Shown: piece after piece, positions 17,617 to 27,951 of the stretch
Layout of the letters: every line of letters starts with the position of its first letter
Numbering within the stretch: position 1 is the first letter of the stretch
DNA from: Ignavibacteriales bacterium
GTDB taxonomy: Bacteria; Bacteroidota; Ignavibacteria; Ignavibacteriales; Ignavibacteriaceae
NCBI GenBank assembly: GCA_016707115.1
Contig: JADJIH010000001.1
Location: 496,001-560,000 of the forward strand
Length of the DNA stretch: 64,000 nucleotides
Direction: 5' to 3'
The notes under the pieces: generated by a model
The model's database searches: none
What the model saw: the letters and a program-made list of their open reading frames with translations, nothing else
What the model was told of the DNA's origin: nothing
Program-made: the position numbers and the translations under genes

Positions 17617-19997
17617 AAGATTATCCATTTATAAAATTTACTATTGCATTTATCGTTGGAATTCTATCAGCTGGATTATTCCAATTCGACTTACATTTTT
17701 ATCAAATTAGCGTATTTATTTTCTTTCTAATATTGTTGTCGTTAGCAAAATATTTTCGATTCAATAATATTATTTCCTCTGTCTTATTCCTTATTCTGAT
17801 TTTTATTTTTGGCATATATATATCAAAAGTAAATGAAATAAGAATAGTGTCTCCGATTAGCAATTATCAGAAAGAAAAAAATGTTAAACTTTATGCTGAG
17901 GTTACAAGCGTTGAACTTGAAAGAAGTTATGAAATAGTATTCACCGTTCTAACGGATTCACTTATCATAGATAGCAATAGCATTGTTACCAAAGATTATA
18001 TTATTTGTAAATTCAGAGGCGATTCACTTCAGCGTAAAAATATTTATACTCAATTAAATGCCGGTAATAAAATTTATTTAACCGGTACTTATCAAAAAGG
18101 AAGAGAAAAAAGAAACCCTGGGGAATTTGATTATGATAAATATCTAAAATCAAAAAGTGTTACTGGATTATTTGTTTCGTATAATACAGACAGCATAAAT
18201 ATTCTATCAAATCAAAAAGACTACTTTAAATCTTCGCTTCATTCTGTAAGAAAACTAATTGATGAAACTATCCACAAACTTCATAATCCGCAAACTGCTG
18301 GATTATTAAGAGGCTTGCTGCTAGCAGATAGAAGTGAAATAGATTACGAAACTAAAAATGAATTTATTAACTCTGGTGTTGTTCACATACTCGCTGTATC
18401 TGGATTGCACGTTGGTTATGTGCTTGTAATTATTATTTTCATCTTTGGCAGATTTGGCATCTATCTCCGATCAATATTAACAATTTTAGGTTTAGTGGCA
18501 TTTATGTTTTTAACGGGTGTGCCTCCTTCGGTTTTTCGGGCAACATTAATGTCAGTTGTAATTATCATTGCTTTTCTTTCAAATAGAAGTACCAATATTA
18601 TTAATTCAATATCGATTGCTGCGTTTATAATTCTATTATTAAACCCAAATGAAATTTATAATCCCGGATTTCAACTATCATTTTCTGCTGTCCTAGCAAT
18701 TGGCATTCTGTATCCTTACATACAAAAAATTATTTTTAAGTTAAACTTAAAACATAAATGGCTTGAATACATTTTATTATTCTTTGGAGTATCGTTAAGT
18801 GCACAAATAGGAACACTTCCTTTTACTCTTGCTTATTTCAGTAAATTGTCTGTTGTAGCTTTGTTTGCCAATCTAATTGTCATCCCAACTGTGGGTGTAA
18901 TAATAGGTATTGCTTTTATTACTGTTTTTATAGGAGTAATATCAAACAGCATCGCAATATATTTTGCAGCTGCAAACGATTTACTTTCAGGTTGGATGAT
19001 AGATTTTATTAAGTATACGGGGCAATTAGATTTTTCTTTTTTATGGATTAGAAATTACTCTTTATATGATTCAATAATATTTTATTTAGGATTAGCTTTA
19101 GTATTACTTGTCCTCCGGAAAATAAGTAAGGTTTATATGAAAATAGTATTAGTTATGATTTTGTCTGCAACAATAATTATCTATTCGCAGTTTGATAATA
19201 AAGAGTTGCTTGATAAAAATGTGCTTAGCGTTTTTATGATTGATGTCGGTCAGGGTGATTCATTTCTAATTAAATTCCCAAATGGTAAAACTGCTCTAAT
19301 CGATGCCGGTGAAGCAAACCCATTTATCGATAATGGTGAAAGAGTGATAATTCCTTTACTCGATAATTTTGGGATTCGCAAAATCGACTATGGTTTTATT
19401 TCTCATCTCGATCTCGATCACTATGGGGGTTTTGTATCAATTATACATAATGATAGAATTAAAGAAATTTTCCGACCATTGCCGGATTCAAGTAAGAAAT
19501 CTATAAGATTGGAAAAGTATTTATCGCAAAAGAAAATCAAAACAAGAATTTATGATAAATATTCTTTTGATGTTGGAAACGTAAAAATATATTTTTTAAA
19601 TGATCCTAATAATTATTTATACAAAAAATTTTCAAGTAACGATAAAAGCGGAGTTATAAAAATAGTTTTCGGAAATACTTCATTTTTATTTGTTGGAGAT
19701 TGTGAGCATCCTGGCGAATATTTTCTTGCTAGTAACTTTGGAAAGATGCTGGATTCAGATGTTCTAAAAGTCGGTCATCATGGCAGTTCAACGGGTTCAT
19801 CAGATGCCTTTTTAAATTTAGTTTCGCCAGAAATTTCCTTGGTAAGTGCAGGAATTAAAAATAAATTTAATCATCCTTCAGAAAGAGTCATTAATTCTCT
19901 GGAGGAAATTAATTCTATTATTTATAGGACTGATAAATCAGGTGGGGTATTCTTGCAATCAGATGGAAAAAACATAAAACAAATTATTTGGAAATAA
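17613..19997 (+). CDS. comEC: ComEC/Rec2-family DNA internalization channel
   Basis: This 794-residue membrane protein imports single-stranded DNA during natural transformation. An N-terminal membrane region and OB-like domain are followed by the competence domain (LAVSGLHVGYVLVI at about residue 263) with many membrane helices. The C-terminal metallo-beta-lactamase domain shows VFMIDVGQGDSF, SHLDLDHYGG and VGHHGSSTGSSD, with the metal-ligand motif intact. It starts with TTG at 17613, overlapping the preceding stop. No other competence gene is in the window. Confidence 0.93.
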   Translation: MKDYPFIKFTIAFIVGILSAGLFQFDLHFYQISVFIFFLILLSLAKYFRFNNIISSVLFLILIFIFGIYISKVNEIRIVSPISNYQKEKNVKLYAEVTSVELERSYEIVFTVLTDSLIIDSNSIVTKDYIICKFRGDSLQRKNIYTQLNAGNKIYLTGTYQKGREKRNPGEFDYDKYLKSKSVTGLFVSYNTDSINILSNQKDYFKSSLHSVRKLIDETIHKLHNPQTAGLLRGLLLADRSEIDYETKNEFINSGVVHILAVSGLHVGYVLVIIIFIFGRFGIYLRSILTILGLVAFMFLTGVPPSVFRATLMSVVIIIAFLSNRSTNIINSISIAAFIILLLNPNEIYNPGFQLSFSAVLAIGILYPYIQKIIFKLNLKHKWLEYILLFFGVSLSAQIGTLPFTLAYFSKLSVVALFANLIVIPTVGVIIGIAFITVFIGVISNSIAIYFAAANDLLSGWMIDFIKYTGQLDFSFLWIRNYSLYDSIIFYLGLALVLLVLRKISKVYMKIVLVMILSATIIIYSQFDNKELLDKNVLSVFMIDVGQGDSFLIKFPNGKTALIDAGEANPFIDNGERVIIPLLDNFGIRKIDYGFISHLDLDHYGGFVSIIHNDRIKEIFRPLPDSSKKSIRLEKYLSQKKIKTRIYDKYSFDVGNVKIYFLNDPNNYLYKKFSSNDKSGVIKIVFGNTSFLFVGDCEHPGEYFLASNFGKMLDSDVLKVGHHGSSTGSSDAFLNLVSPEISLVSAGIKNKFNHPSERVINSLEEINSIIYRTDKSGGVFLQSDGKNIKQIIWK

Positions 19998-20019
19998 TAA
20001 ATAATTCGAAAGGTAAAAA

Positions 20020-20508
20020 ATGACTAATGTAATTCAAGTTGGAATAATAATGGGAAGTGATTCAGATCTTCCAATTATGAAAGAAGCATCAGATATTCTA
20101 AATGAATTTGGAATTACTAATGAAATGAAAATTATCTCAGCACATCGCAGTCCCCATCTTCTAGCTGAATACGCAAGTAATGCGCATGAGCGCGGAATGA
20201 AAGTATTTATCGCCGGAGCGGGAGCTGCAGCTCATTTGCCGGGAGTTACAGCGGCTTTTACACCGCTTCCAGTTATTGGAGTTCCTATCAAATCTAAATC
20301 CCTTGATGGATTGGATTCATTATTATCAATAGTACAAATGCCATCCGGTGTTCCAGTTGCAACTGTTGCAATTAATGGTGCTAAAAATGCAGGAATTCTT
20401 GCTGCTCAAATATTAGCGACAGAGAATCCAGAACTTCTGGAAAAAATAATAGCTTTTAAAAAGAAACTATCTGAAGAATCAATTCGCAAGAATGAAAATA
20501 TCAAATAA
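20020..20508 (+). CDS. purE: N5-carboxyaminoimidazole ribonucleotide mutase
   Basis: This class I PurE converts N5-CAIR to CAIR in purine synthesis. Motifs are [11 protein letters not shown] at the N-terminus, [10 protein letters not shown] with the catalytic His, and [11 protein letters not shown]. Length is 162 residues, as expected. It starts 22 bases after comEC, with an AAAGG ribosome site. purK is not adjacent, so the partner enzyme must be elsewhere. Confidence 0.95.
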   Translation: MTNVIQVGIIMGSDSDLPIMKEASDILNEFGITNEMKIISAHRSPHLLAEYASNAHERGMKVFIAGAGAAAHLPGVTAAFTPLPVIGVPIKSKSLDGLDSLLSIVQMPSGVPVATVAINGAKNAGILAAQILATENPELLEKIIAFKKKLSEESIRKNENIK

Positions 20509-20674
20509 AATTTAAGAGTAATGTAGATAGATTGTTCTGGCACAAAATTCAGTATTGATTTTTTATAAAATTTATTTTTGTAATGCTTGCGTAAAATTAG
20601 ATTTTTGATTAAAATGATTTGGTCAATCTTATAAATGTTATAACTAACTCTATTTCAAACTTTCGGAGGTCTGC

Positions 20675-22807
20675 ATGTTAAAAAAACTTTCTATATCGCT
20701 TTTCGTTTTGTTGTCTATTGTGTTTACTCAATTTGCTTGGGCTCAGTCCCTAAGAAATGCAAAAGACGAAGCAACTATTACAAGAGGGGAAAAAATTAGC
20801 CTGCCTTATCAAACAATTTACTTAGAAGGCGGTGAAGATGTTCTTTTTGATAATGGACCACTTGCAAATTTACCTGGCGGCGGTTTTGGTGGAGCTGATG
20901 CAAGTGTTCTCCAGACTGCATTAGGTCTTTCTACATATGGCGCTGGTGCACAACAAACAGCGGGTAATTCTGTTGCGGATGATTTTACGAGCACGGCATC
21001 CTGGAATATTGAGACAATTAGTTTCTTTACTTATCAAACGGGATCTACTACAACTTCTACTATTACAGGTGTTTTTGTTCAAATCTGGAATGGTGATCCG
21101 TCTGCTGGTGGAACAGTTGTTTTTGGAGATCTTACTACTAATAGATTAGCATCCACTTCTTTTTCAAATATTTACCGCTCTATTGATACAGATCCTTTAG
21201 CAAGTAATCGTCCTATTATGAAAGTTGATGCAACTATTGGAACTAATCTACCTGCTGGTACATATTGGGTTCAGTGGACATTAGCTGGTTCTTTAGCTTC
21301 CGGTCCTTGGACTCCACCTATTACAATCACGGGACAAACTACTACTGGCAATGCAAAACAATTAACCACTACTGGTTGGGCTAATTTACTAGATGGAACC
21401 TTTCCACAAGGATTACCTTTTATAGTGAATGGTACTGGTGGTGCTCCTTGTCCAGTAGGTCCTGCAACAAATCCAACACCAGCAAGCGGTTCAACAAATG
21501 TAAGCATTAATCCTGGTAATGCTACATGGACAAACGGTGCTGGAACAACTAATGTAGAAGTTTTCTTTGGTCCAGTTGGTAATGTTGTTTCTGTTTACAG
21601 TGGGGCAGCAATTACTTCTTTGGCAATTCCTGGTCCATTAGCTTATGATACAGATTATGAATGGAGAGTTGTATGTAAAAATGACACTTGTACTGGTGGT
21701 CCTGTTGCTACATGGTCATTTACAACTGAACTAGATCCAGGTTTAACAACCTTATTTGTTGATGATTTTGAAGCTGGCTCAGGATTATGGACAATTACTA
21801 ATGATGGCGGAACGGTAATTTGGCAAGTATTTAATCCTCCTTATCCAAATACATATACTCTTCCAGTAACTGCAACAGGCGGTGTTTTTGCGGCTGATGT
21901 TGATCAAGCTGGTACCGGAAGTACTTGTCTTTCAACTGCAACATTAACAAATCCAATTGATGCGTCATTATATGGTGTTGTCAATCTTGAGTTTGATAAT
22001 GATTGGCAGGCTTTAGGTGCTACAGATTTTGGTTATGTTGAAGTAAGTGTTGATGGCGGCACAACTTGGACAGCAGTTAGAACATTTGATGTTACAGACG
22101 TAAGAAATACTCATGAAGTGGTTAATATTAGTTCATTTGTTGCTCTTCAAAGTTTCAGACTTAGGTTGCGATCCGTACAACCAGCTTGGGATTGGTGGTG
22201 GGTTGTTGATAATGTTAAAGTTATCGGTAGCGGTATCACACCAGTTGAACTATTATCATTTGCAGCAAGTGTAAATGAAACAGATGTAACTTTGAATTGG
22301 AGCACAGCAACAGAAACCAACAACAGCGGCTTCCAGGTAGAAAGAAGCAACGGAACTGCATATGAAGTTGTAGGATTTGTAGCTGGCCACGGAACAACAA
22401 CAGAAGTTCAAAACTATTCATTTGTTGATCAGAATTTAGCCTCAGGAAATTACACCTACAGACTAAAACAAGTTGACTTCAATGGAACATTTGAATATTC
22501 AAATACAATTGAAGCAGAAATCTTAGTAAAAGACTTCTCACTTGGTCAGAACTATCCAAATCCATTCAATCCAAGTACAACAATAAACTTTAGCTTAGCA
22601 GTAGATAGTAAAGTAAGCTTAAAGATATTTGATGTATTAGGCCAGGAAGTAGCAACATTAGTAAATGGACAACTAGCAGCAGGAAGCCAAAAAGTTTCCT
22701 TCAATGCAAGTTCATTGAACAGTGGTGTATATTTCTACAGAATAGATGCAGATGGAATCGATGGTCAGAAGTTCAGTTCAGTAAAGAAGATGATCTTAAC
22801 AAAATAA
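20675..22807 (+). CDS. secreted fibronectin-like protein with type IX sorting domain
   Basis: This 710-residue protein starts after GGAGG at 20665-20669 with a signal peptide ending near FAWAQ. The N-terminal third is a Gly/Thr-rich beta domain. A fibronectin-III-like repeat (about residues 250-350: CPVGPATNP, WTNGAGTTNVEVFFGP, VCKNDTC, WSFTT) follows. A jelly-roll domain with FDNDWQALG comes next, then an ITPVELLSF...LNWSTATE linker. The C-terminus is a complete type IX signal (NYPNPFNPSTT, KIFDVLGQEVATLV, SGVYFY, KKMILTK). It is probably displayed on or released from the outer membrane. The next gene is a paralogue sharing the fibronectin repeat and 3' end. Confidence 0.85.
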   Translation: MLKKLSISLFVLLSIVFTQFAWAQSLRNAKDEATITRGEKISLPYQTIYLEGGEDVLFDNGPLANLPGGGFGGADASVLQTALGLSTYGAGAQQTAGNSVADDFTSTASWNIETISFFTYQTGSTTTSTITGVFVQIWNGDPSAGGTVVFGDLTTNRLASTSFSNIYRSIDTDPLASNRPIMKVDATIGTNLPAGTYWVQWTLAGSLASGPWTPPITITGQTTTGNAKQLTTTGWANLLDGTFPQGLPFIVNGTGGAPCPVGPATNPTPASGSTNVSINPGNATWTNGAGTTNVEVFFGPVGNVVSVYSGAAITSLAIPGPLAYDTDYEWRVVCKNDTCTGGPVATWSFTTELDPGLTTLFVDDFEAGSGLWTITNDGGTVIWQVFNPPYPNTYTLPVTATGGVFAADVDQAGTGSTCLSTATLTNPIDASLYGVVNLEFDNDWQALGATDFGYVEVSVDGGTTWTAVRTFDVTDVRNTHEVVNISSFVALQSFRLRLRSVQPAWDWWWVVDNVKVIGSGITPVELLSFAASVNETDVTLNWSTATETNNSGFQVERSNGTAYEVVGFVAGHGTTTEVQNYSFVDQNLASGNYTYRLKQVDFNGTFEYSNTIEAEILVKDFSLGQNYPNPFNPSTTINFSLAVDSKVSLKIFDVLGQEVATLVNGQLAAGSQKVSFNASSLNSGVYFYRIDADGIDGQKFSSVKKMILTK

Positions 22808-22831
22808 AATCATAATCTTTAAGTAAGAATT

Positions 22832-22863
22832 AAAAGCCTCGTAGAAATGCGAGGCTTTTTTTT
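22832..22863 (+). terminator. rho-independent terminator
   Basis: The stem GCCTCG/CGAGGC with an eight-base loop is followed by eight T residues, 30 bases after the secreted-protein stop. The hairpin and its flanks recur at 25024-25054 behind the paralogue. Confidence 0.92.
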
Positions 22864-23045
22864 ATAATTTGGTTAACAATCATTTATAAATATTTTTATC
22901 GAGCCTATTGAATTATTCATAAAAATATTTAAAGTTAAACATAGAATAATTATTCAGTTTGATATTCCGGAAATTAATGTTAATGACAAACTATTCTCTT
23001 TCCCCTAATTCATTTCTTTTTAAACTATTTTCAGGAGGTTCATTT

Positions 23046-24999
23046 ATGAGTAGATCTTTTCGATTAACATCTGTGCTAGTCATTCTTATTGCATTCATTT
23101 TCAGCATGAATATATTAGCGCAAAAAACAGAACATTCTGTAGGATTAGATCCTAAGGTAGTCTCTGGTCCTAAATTGGGTTTAACTTCACCTATTGAAGC
23201 TCCAAATACCGGTTACGGTGCAGATGGAGTTGGAAATAATTGGTACAGCGCTGCAATTCCAGTAGGTACTTTAACATTAGTTGGTCCAACAGGTGGAACA
23301 CTTCATCAAGGTGGTGATTTTGATGGCAACGGTATTTTTTATGCTGTTAGATCTCCCGCAACTTTAATGACTGTAAATCTAACAACAGGTGCAGAAACTG
23401 TATTAGGGACTATAACAGGTGTTACTAGTGGTCAAACAATCACTTCACTTGCTTGGAATCCTTCAAATTCAACGATGTATCTTGGCAGCACTAATATTAC
23501 CTCCTCTGAATTATATACATTCAATTCGTCAACTTATGTTGCTACCTTGGTTGGTACTGTTACAAATTGTGCTGGCTTAATTGCTGTGGGCATTAATTGT
23601 GATGGTGCTGCTTACGGTGTTGATATTGTTGGTGATCAGCTTTTAAGCATTAACACATCCACAGGTGCAGGTACAGTATTAGGACCTTTAGGTTTTGATG
23701 CAAATTATGCACAGGATGCTGATTTTGATAATGCTACCGGAACACTTTACATAGCTGCTTACAATAACGCTGTAGGTGCTGGTGAATTAAGAACAGCCGA
23801 CTTGACCACAGGCGCAACCACATTAGTCACAAGCTGGGGCGCTGTTGAAATTACCTCATTTGGTATCGACAATACTTGTGGACCACCTTGCCCGGTAGGT
23901 TCTGCAACGAATCCTAATCCACCGAGCGGGACAACAGGTGTTAGTATTACCTCTCCAGGAAATGCAACATGGACAAACGGTGCTGGAACAACTAATGTTG
24001 AAGTATTCTTTGGCCCAGTTGGTAATGTAGTTTCTGTATATAGTGGTACACCAATAACTTCTTTAACAATTCCTGCTCCACTTCAATATGCAACAACTTA
24101 TCAATGGAGAGTTGTATGCAAAAATGATACTTGCAGTGCATCAGCCGATACATGGTCATTTACAACAATACAAAATCCATTTTATACCGAAGTTATAGAT
24201 ACTCTTTATCCACAGGCTGCTCAATACTGGACAGGTACAACAAATGGTACCGCTAAAACAGATGGTGAGGTTCGCGGTTTGAACACTGAGGATGGCTGGT
24301 TTATGTTTGATGTAAGTTCAATTCCAGATGCAGCTAATATTATGTCAGTTAATTTTAATGGTTATGTTAATTTAACAAATTATCCTTATTGGAGTGCAAC
24401 TCCTTTACCAGGATTAAATCCATTAACAGCTACAGCTTCAGAACTGAAAACCTCAATAGAGGCTAATTCAGGTCAAACAGTTGCTTATTTGTATGCTAAT
24501 GAATCATCTACCTTTACTACAGGCTGGAAGAGTTATCCATTAACTGGTACAGTTAATGCAGATTTAGAAGCTGCATTAGGCCAAAACTGGTTTGCTGTCG
24601 GAATGGATGAACGTGATAATAGTGCAACTTATTATATCAATTGGGATGGTTGGTCACAGGCAAATATTCCATATAGTTGTACAATACTCATACATTACTC
24701 CAGTTGAGTTAACTTCATTTGCAGCTACAACAGATAGCAGAAATGTTACTTTAAATTGGTCAACAGCAACCGAGTTAAATAATAGCGGTTTCCAGGTTGA
24801 GAGAAGCAACGGAACTGCATATGAAGTTGTAGGATTTGTAGCTGGCCACGGAACAACAACAAGTCCAAAACTATTCATTTGTAGATCAGAATGTGATGCA
24901 AGTTCATTAAATAGTGGTGTATATTTCTACAGAATAGATGCAGATGGAATCGATGGTCAGAAGTTCAGTTCAGTAAAGAAGATGATCTTAACAAAATAA
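23046..24999 (+). pseudogene. secreted paralogue of the upstream protein, damaged near the C-terminus
   Basis: I start it at ATG 23046, eight bases after a perfect AGGAGG at 23033-23038. This gives a signal peptide ending NILAQ; an upstream in-frame TTG at 22959 has no such support. The first 300 residues form a beta-propeller-like region (repeated LTTGAETVLG- and LSINTSTGAGTVLG-type segments). The same fibronectin-like repeat as the neighbour follows, and then a second beta domain. The first frame stops at 24707. The linker ITPVELTSF...LNWSTATELNN continues in the next frame. Compared with the neighbour, two bases are lost after GHGTTT and about 265 bases holding the NPFNP and VLG core are missing before ASSLNSGVYFY. 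The sorting domain is therefore incomplete. Confidence 0.8.
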
Positions 25000-25023
25000 A
25001 ATCATAATCTTTAAGTAAGAATT

Positions 25024-25054
25024 AAAAGCCTCGTAGAAATGCGAGGCTTTTTTT
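25024..25054 (+). terminator. rho-independent terminator, copy of the one at 22832
   Basis: The hairpin GCCTCG/CGAGGC with the same eight-base loop, followed by seven T residues. The preceding 50 or more bases match the 3' end and flank of the upstream paralogue. Confidence 0.92.
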
Positions 25055-25074
25055 ATAGAGTTACCTTCTTGTGA

Positions 25075-25106
25075 ATTGATAATTCTTCCTCATTTTAATA
25101 ACTTTA
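25075..25106 (+). promoter_or_regulatory. possible Bacteroidetes-type promoter
   Basis: ATTG at 25075-25078 and TAACTTTA at 25099-25106, 20 bases apart, resemble the -33 TTTG / -7 TAnnTTTG layout known in Bacteroidetes. The -7 element lies 30 bases before the lipoprotein start. Whether this organism uses that consensus is not known. Confidence 0.3.
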
Positions 25107-25135
25107 CAAGAACAATAACACAATCAGGAAATCAA

Positions 25136-25639
25136 ATGAAAAAGTACTTTGTCCTATTTCTCTTAACTTTGTTTTTAATCGGATGCTCAAAAACCACAGA
25201 TCAAGAATATTTAGATCAAGCAAATAAGTTTGTGAAAGAGAATAATATTCCAGAAGCAATAAAATCATTTGAATCCTTAATTAATGATTATCCTGAAAGC
25301 GTCTTGGCTCCAAAAGCTCTTGTACAAATTGCATCAATATATCAGAATCAACTGGTCAAAAATTTAAAATCAGATGAATCGTTTAATAAAGCGCAAAATT
25401 ATTTTATGCAGGTTTATGAAAAATATCCTGATGACCAGGATGCACCAAAATCATTGTTTCTATCAGGTTTTATCCTTGCAAATGATTTAAGGAAATATGA
25501 TGAAGCAACATCTCGTTTAAAATTATTTCTTGAAAAATATCCATCTCATCCTCTTGCAGTATCAGCACAGTTGGAATTGGATAATATGGGGTTATCACCC
25601 GAAGAAATTCTTAGAAGAACTGAAACCACTAAACAGTGA
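25136..25639 (+). CDS. TPR lipoprotein, BamD/YbgF-like
   Basis: I start it at ATG 25136, giving MKKYFVLFLLTLFLIGC, a lipoprotein signal with lipobox LIGC; CAGGAA lies just upstream. An in-frame upstream start would bury this signal. The mature 150 residues are helical with tetratricopeptide-like units (ANKFVKENNIPEAIKSFESLINDYPES, split here by TPR turns; then YFMQVYEKYPDDQ and RLKLFLEKYPSHP). Proteins of this type act in envelope assembly scaffolds. The end overlaps the DUF58 gene by four bases (GTGA). Confidence 0.78.
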   Translation: MKKYFVLFLLTLFLIGCSKTTDQEYLDQANKFVKENNIPEAIKSFESLINDYPESVLAPKALVQIASIYQNQLVKNLKSDESFNKAQNYFMQVYEKYPDDQDAPKSLFLSGFILANDLRKYDEATSRLKLFLEKYPSHPLAVSAQLELDNMGLSPEEILRRTETTKQ

Positions 25640-26544
25640 ACAAGTCTAACTCGGAATATAAAAGTTATCTAGATCCTAAAATCATATCAAGAATTGGCAG
25701 CCTGGATTTACGTGCAAGATTAGTTGTTGAAGGATTTATGGTTGGACTTCATAAAAGTCCTTACCATGGCTTTAGTGTGGAGTTTTCTCAACATCGGCCA
25801 TATATGCAAGGAGATAATTTAAGAAGTGTTGATTGGCGAGTATTTGGAAAGACGGAAAAATATTTTATTAAACAGTATGAAGAAGAAACAAATTTAAGAA
25901 GTTACATTATACTTGATAGCAGTAAATCAATGGGGTATGCTTCGGATAAAACTATTTCTAAAATAGAGTATGCATCAACACTTGTAGCCGCATTATCATA
26001 CTTAATGATTAAACAGCAGGATGCTGTTAGTCTTACAATCTACTCAGACAAAATTCATAAACATTTGCCACCAAAGTCTTCAAATTCCTATTTTCAGCAG
26101 ATACTGAGGGAGTTAACGATACTCGAAACTTCATCAAATACAAATACTGCAGAGTCACTTAATAGTGTTGCAGAAAAAATAAAAAGACGTGGATTAGTTA
26201 TAATTATTTCTGACTTCTTTGATGATGTTGATAAAACTTTGAAAGCTATCAAACACTTTGCACATCAGAAGAATGAAGTGATAATATTTCAAATACTTGA
26301 TCCAATGGAACGTTCTTTTGGTTTTGGTAAGGACGCAATATTTAAAGATTTGGAAACTGATGAAGAGTTAACTACTCAACCATATCAAATTCAAAAAGCT
26401 TATCAAGAAGCTATGAGTGAATTCACGAATAAGATAAAAAGAGAATGTTTAAATTCTAATTTCGATTACAATCTTCTTGATACATCAACTCCATTTGATA
26501 AAGCACTATTCAGTTATATCCAAAAAAGATCAAGACTTCATTAA
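25636..26544 (+). CDS. DUF58-family protein
   Basis: The 302-residue protein starts with GTG, overlapping the lipoprotein stop. The DUF58 signature is SVDWRVFGKTEKYFIKQYEEE, with the upstream HRPYMQGD. A vWA-like fold follows: ILDSSKSMG is MIDAS-like (DxSxS), and IIISDFFDD comes later. DUF58 proteins usually pair with MoxR AAA+ ATPases as chaperone-like complexes, but no moxR gene is adjacent. It ends tail-to-tail with the next gene, overlapping it by 15 bases. Confidence 0.85.
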   Translation: MNKSNSEYKSYLDPKIISRIGSLDLRARLVVEGFMVGLHKSPYHGFSVEFSQHRPYMQGDNLRSVDWRVFGKTEKYFIKQYEEETNLRSYIILDSSKSMGYASDKTISKIEYASTLVAALSYLMIKQQDAVSLTIYSDKIHKHLPPKSSNSYFQQILRELTILETSSNTNTAESLNSVAEKIKRRGLVIIISDFFDDVDKTLKAIKHFAHQKNEVIIFQILDPMERSFGFGKDAIFKDLETDEELTTQPYQIQKAYQEAMSEFTNKIKRECLNSNFDYNLLDTSTPFDKALFSYIQKRSRLH

Positions 26545-27885
26545 TTTATTTATCTCATCATAGTACTTTTTAGAGAGTTCCTCAGAATAATTTTGTTTTT
26601 TTGATTCAGTAATTATTCTTACAATCGGTTCAGTATTAGATTTTCTGAAATGAACCCAATGATCTTCAAAATCAATTCTTAAACCATCTTCTGTATTGAT
26701 CTTTTCTTTAGAATAATTTGAAACTAGAATTTTTATTATTTCATCAGGTGAAACACCTTTTAGATCGATTTTTTTCTTTGAAATAAAATAGTTTGGCAAT
26801 TCATCTTTTATTGCTGATAGTTTCTTATCTGAATCTGCTAAATATTGTAGAGTAAAAGCAATTCCAACCAATGCATCTCTTCCATAATGCAAAGCTGGAT
26901 AAATTACTCCGCCACTGCCTTCACCACCAATTACTGCACCAACTTCTTTCATTTTTTGTACAACATTAGCTTCACCAACTGGTGAACGAAATGCTTCGCT
27001 ATTATTTTTCTTTGCAACATCCTCAACAGATCTGCTTGTCGAGAGATTAACTACGACATTTCCTTTAGTTTTATTCAGTACAAAATCAGCTGCCAAAGTT
27101 ATTGTATTTTCTTCGCCGAATGGCTCACCTTTATCGGTAATTAAAACTAGACGATCAACATCAGGATCAACAACTAAAGCAAAATCTGCATTATGCGTTT
27201 TTACTGCTTTCATTGTTTCAACAAGGTTTTCTGGAAGTGGTTCTGGTAAGCGGGGGAAGATTCCGGTTTTTTCACAATTCATTTCAATAACTTCACAACC
27301 AAACAATCTTAACAATTCTGGAATACAATAAGCACCAGCACCATTAACACAATCTGCCAAAACTTTAAACTTTTTAGATTTTATCTTTTCTAAATCAATA
27401 ATTGGTAAAGATAATACAGCATTTATATGATTCATTAAACCTTCAGTGTATACTGTTCTTTTACCAATTTTGGACCAATCAACAAAATTATTTTCAACAT
27501 CAAGGTACTTTTTCATTCCCTGATGTTCATCTGGAGACATAAATTGACCAGTGCTATTTAATAACTTTAAAGCATTCCATTCGTTTGGATTATGGCTAGC
27601 TGAGATTGCAATTCCGCCTTGAGCTTGTAATGATTTAACTGTAAACTGAACAGTTGGGGTCGGACAAATTCCAATATCTATAACATCTAAACCTTTAGCT
27701 AATAAAGTTCCTGTTACAATTTGATTAACCATTTCTCCCGTAATTCGTGCATCGCGGCCAACAACAACTTTACCTTTACCTACAAATTCAGCATAAGTAC
27801 TGGTATATTTTACTATCACTTCAGGATCTAGTCCCGAACCAACTATACCCCGAATTCCAGAAATACTAACCATAAGAGTTGACAT
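26530..27885 (-). CDS. phosphohexomutase (phosphoglucosamine/phosphomannomutase family)
   Basis: This 451-residue alpha-D-phosphohexomutase starts after GGAG and begins with VSISGIRGIVG. The phosphoserine loop is ISASHNPNEWNALK (about residue 95). The metal loop is DPDVDRLVLI (about 230) and the sugar-binding loop is GEGSGGVI (about 315). The C-terminal phosphate-binding loop is RKSNTEPIVRI. It resembles the archaeal-type GlmM/ManB group, so it probably makes glucosamine-1-phosphate or mannose-1-phosphate for envelope sugars. The exact substrate is uncertain. Confidence 0.9.
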   Translation of the reverse strand: MSTLMVSISGIRGIVGSGLDPEVIVKYTSTYAEFVGKGKVVVGRDARITGEMVNQIVTGTLLAKGLDVIDIGICPTPTVQFTVKSLQAQGGIAISASHNPNEWNALKLLNSTGQFMSPDEHQGMKKYLDVENNFVDWSKIGKRTVYTEGLMNHINAVLSLPIIDLEKIKSKKFKVLADCVNGAGAYCIPELLRLFGCEVIEMNCEKTGIFPRLPEPLPENLVETMKAVKTHNADFALVVDPDVDRLVLITDKGEPFGEENTITLAADFVLNKTKGNVVVNLSTSRSVEDVAKKNNSEAFRSPVGEANVVQKMKEVGAVIGGEGSGGVIYPALHYGRDALVGIAFTLQYLADSDKKLSAIKDELPNYFISKKKIDLKGVSPDEIIKILVSNYSKEKINTEDGLRIDFEDHWVHFRKSNTEPIVRIITESKKQNYSEELSKKYYDEINKLMKS

Positions 27886-27951
27886 TAAATCTCCAAAAAA
27901 TTTCTTCTAAAATAATGATTTAATTGAATATCTTTGTAAAAAAGTTTTGTT

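Noticed and set aside
22959..23045. Upstream TTG start for the second fibronectin-like paralogue
   Set aside because: It lacks a ribosome site and would bury the signal peptide that begins at the ATG behind AGGAGG.
27929..27936. TATCTTTG ahead of the endonuclease III gene as a -7 promoter element
   Set aside because: It fits the TAnnTTTG pattern, but there is no TTG at the proper upstream distance, and AT-rich DNA yields such matches by chance.
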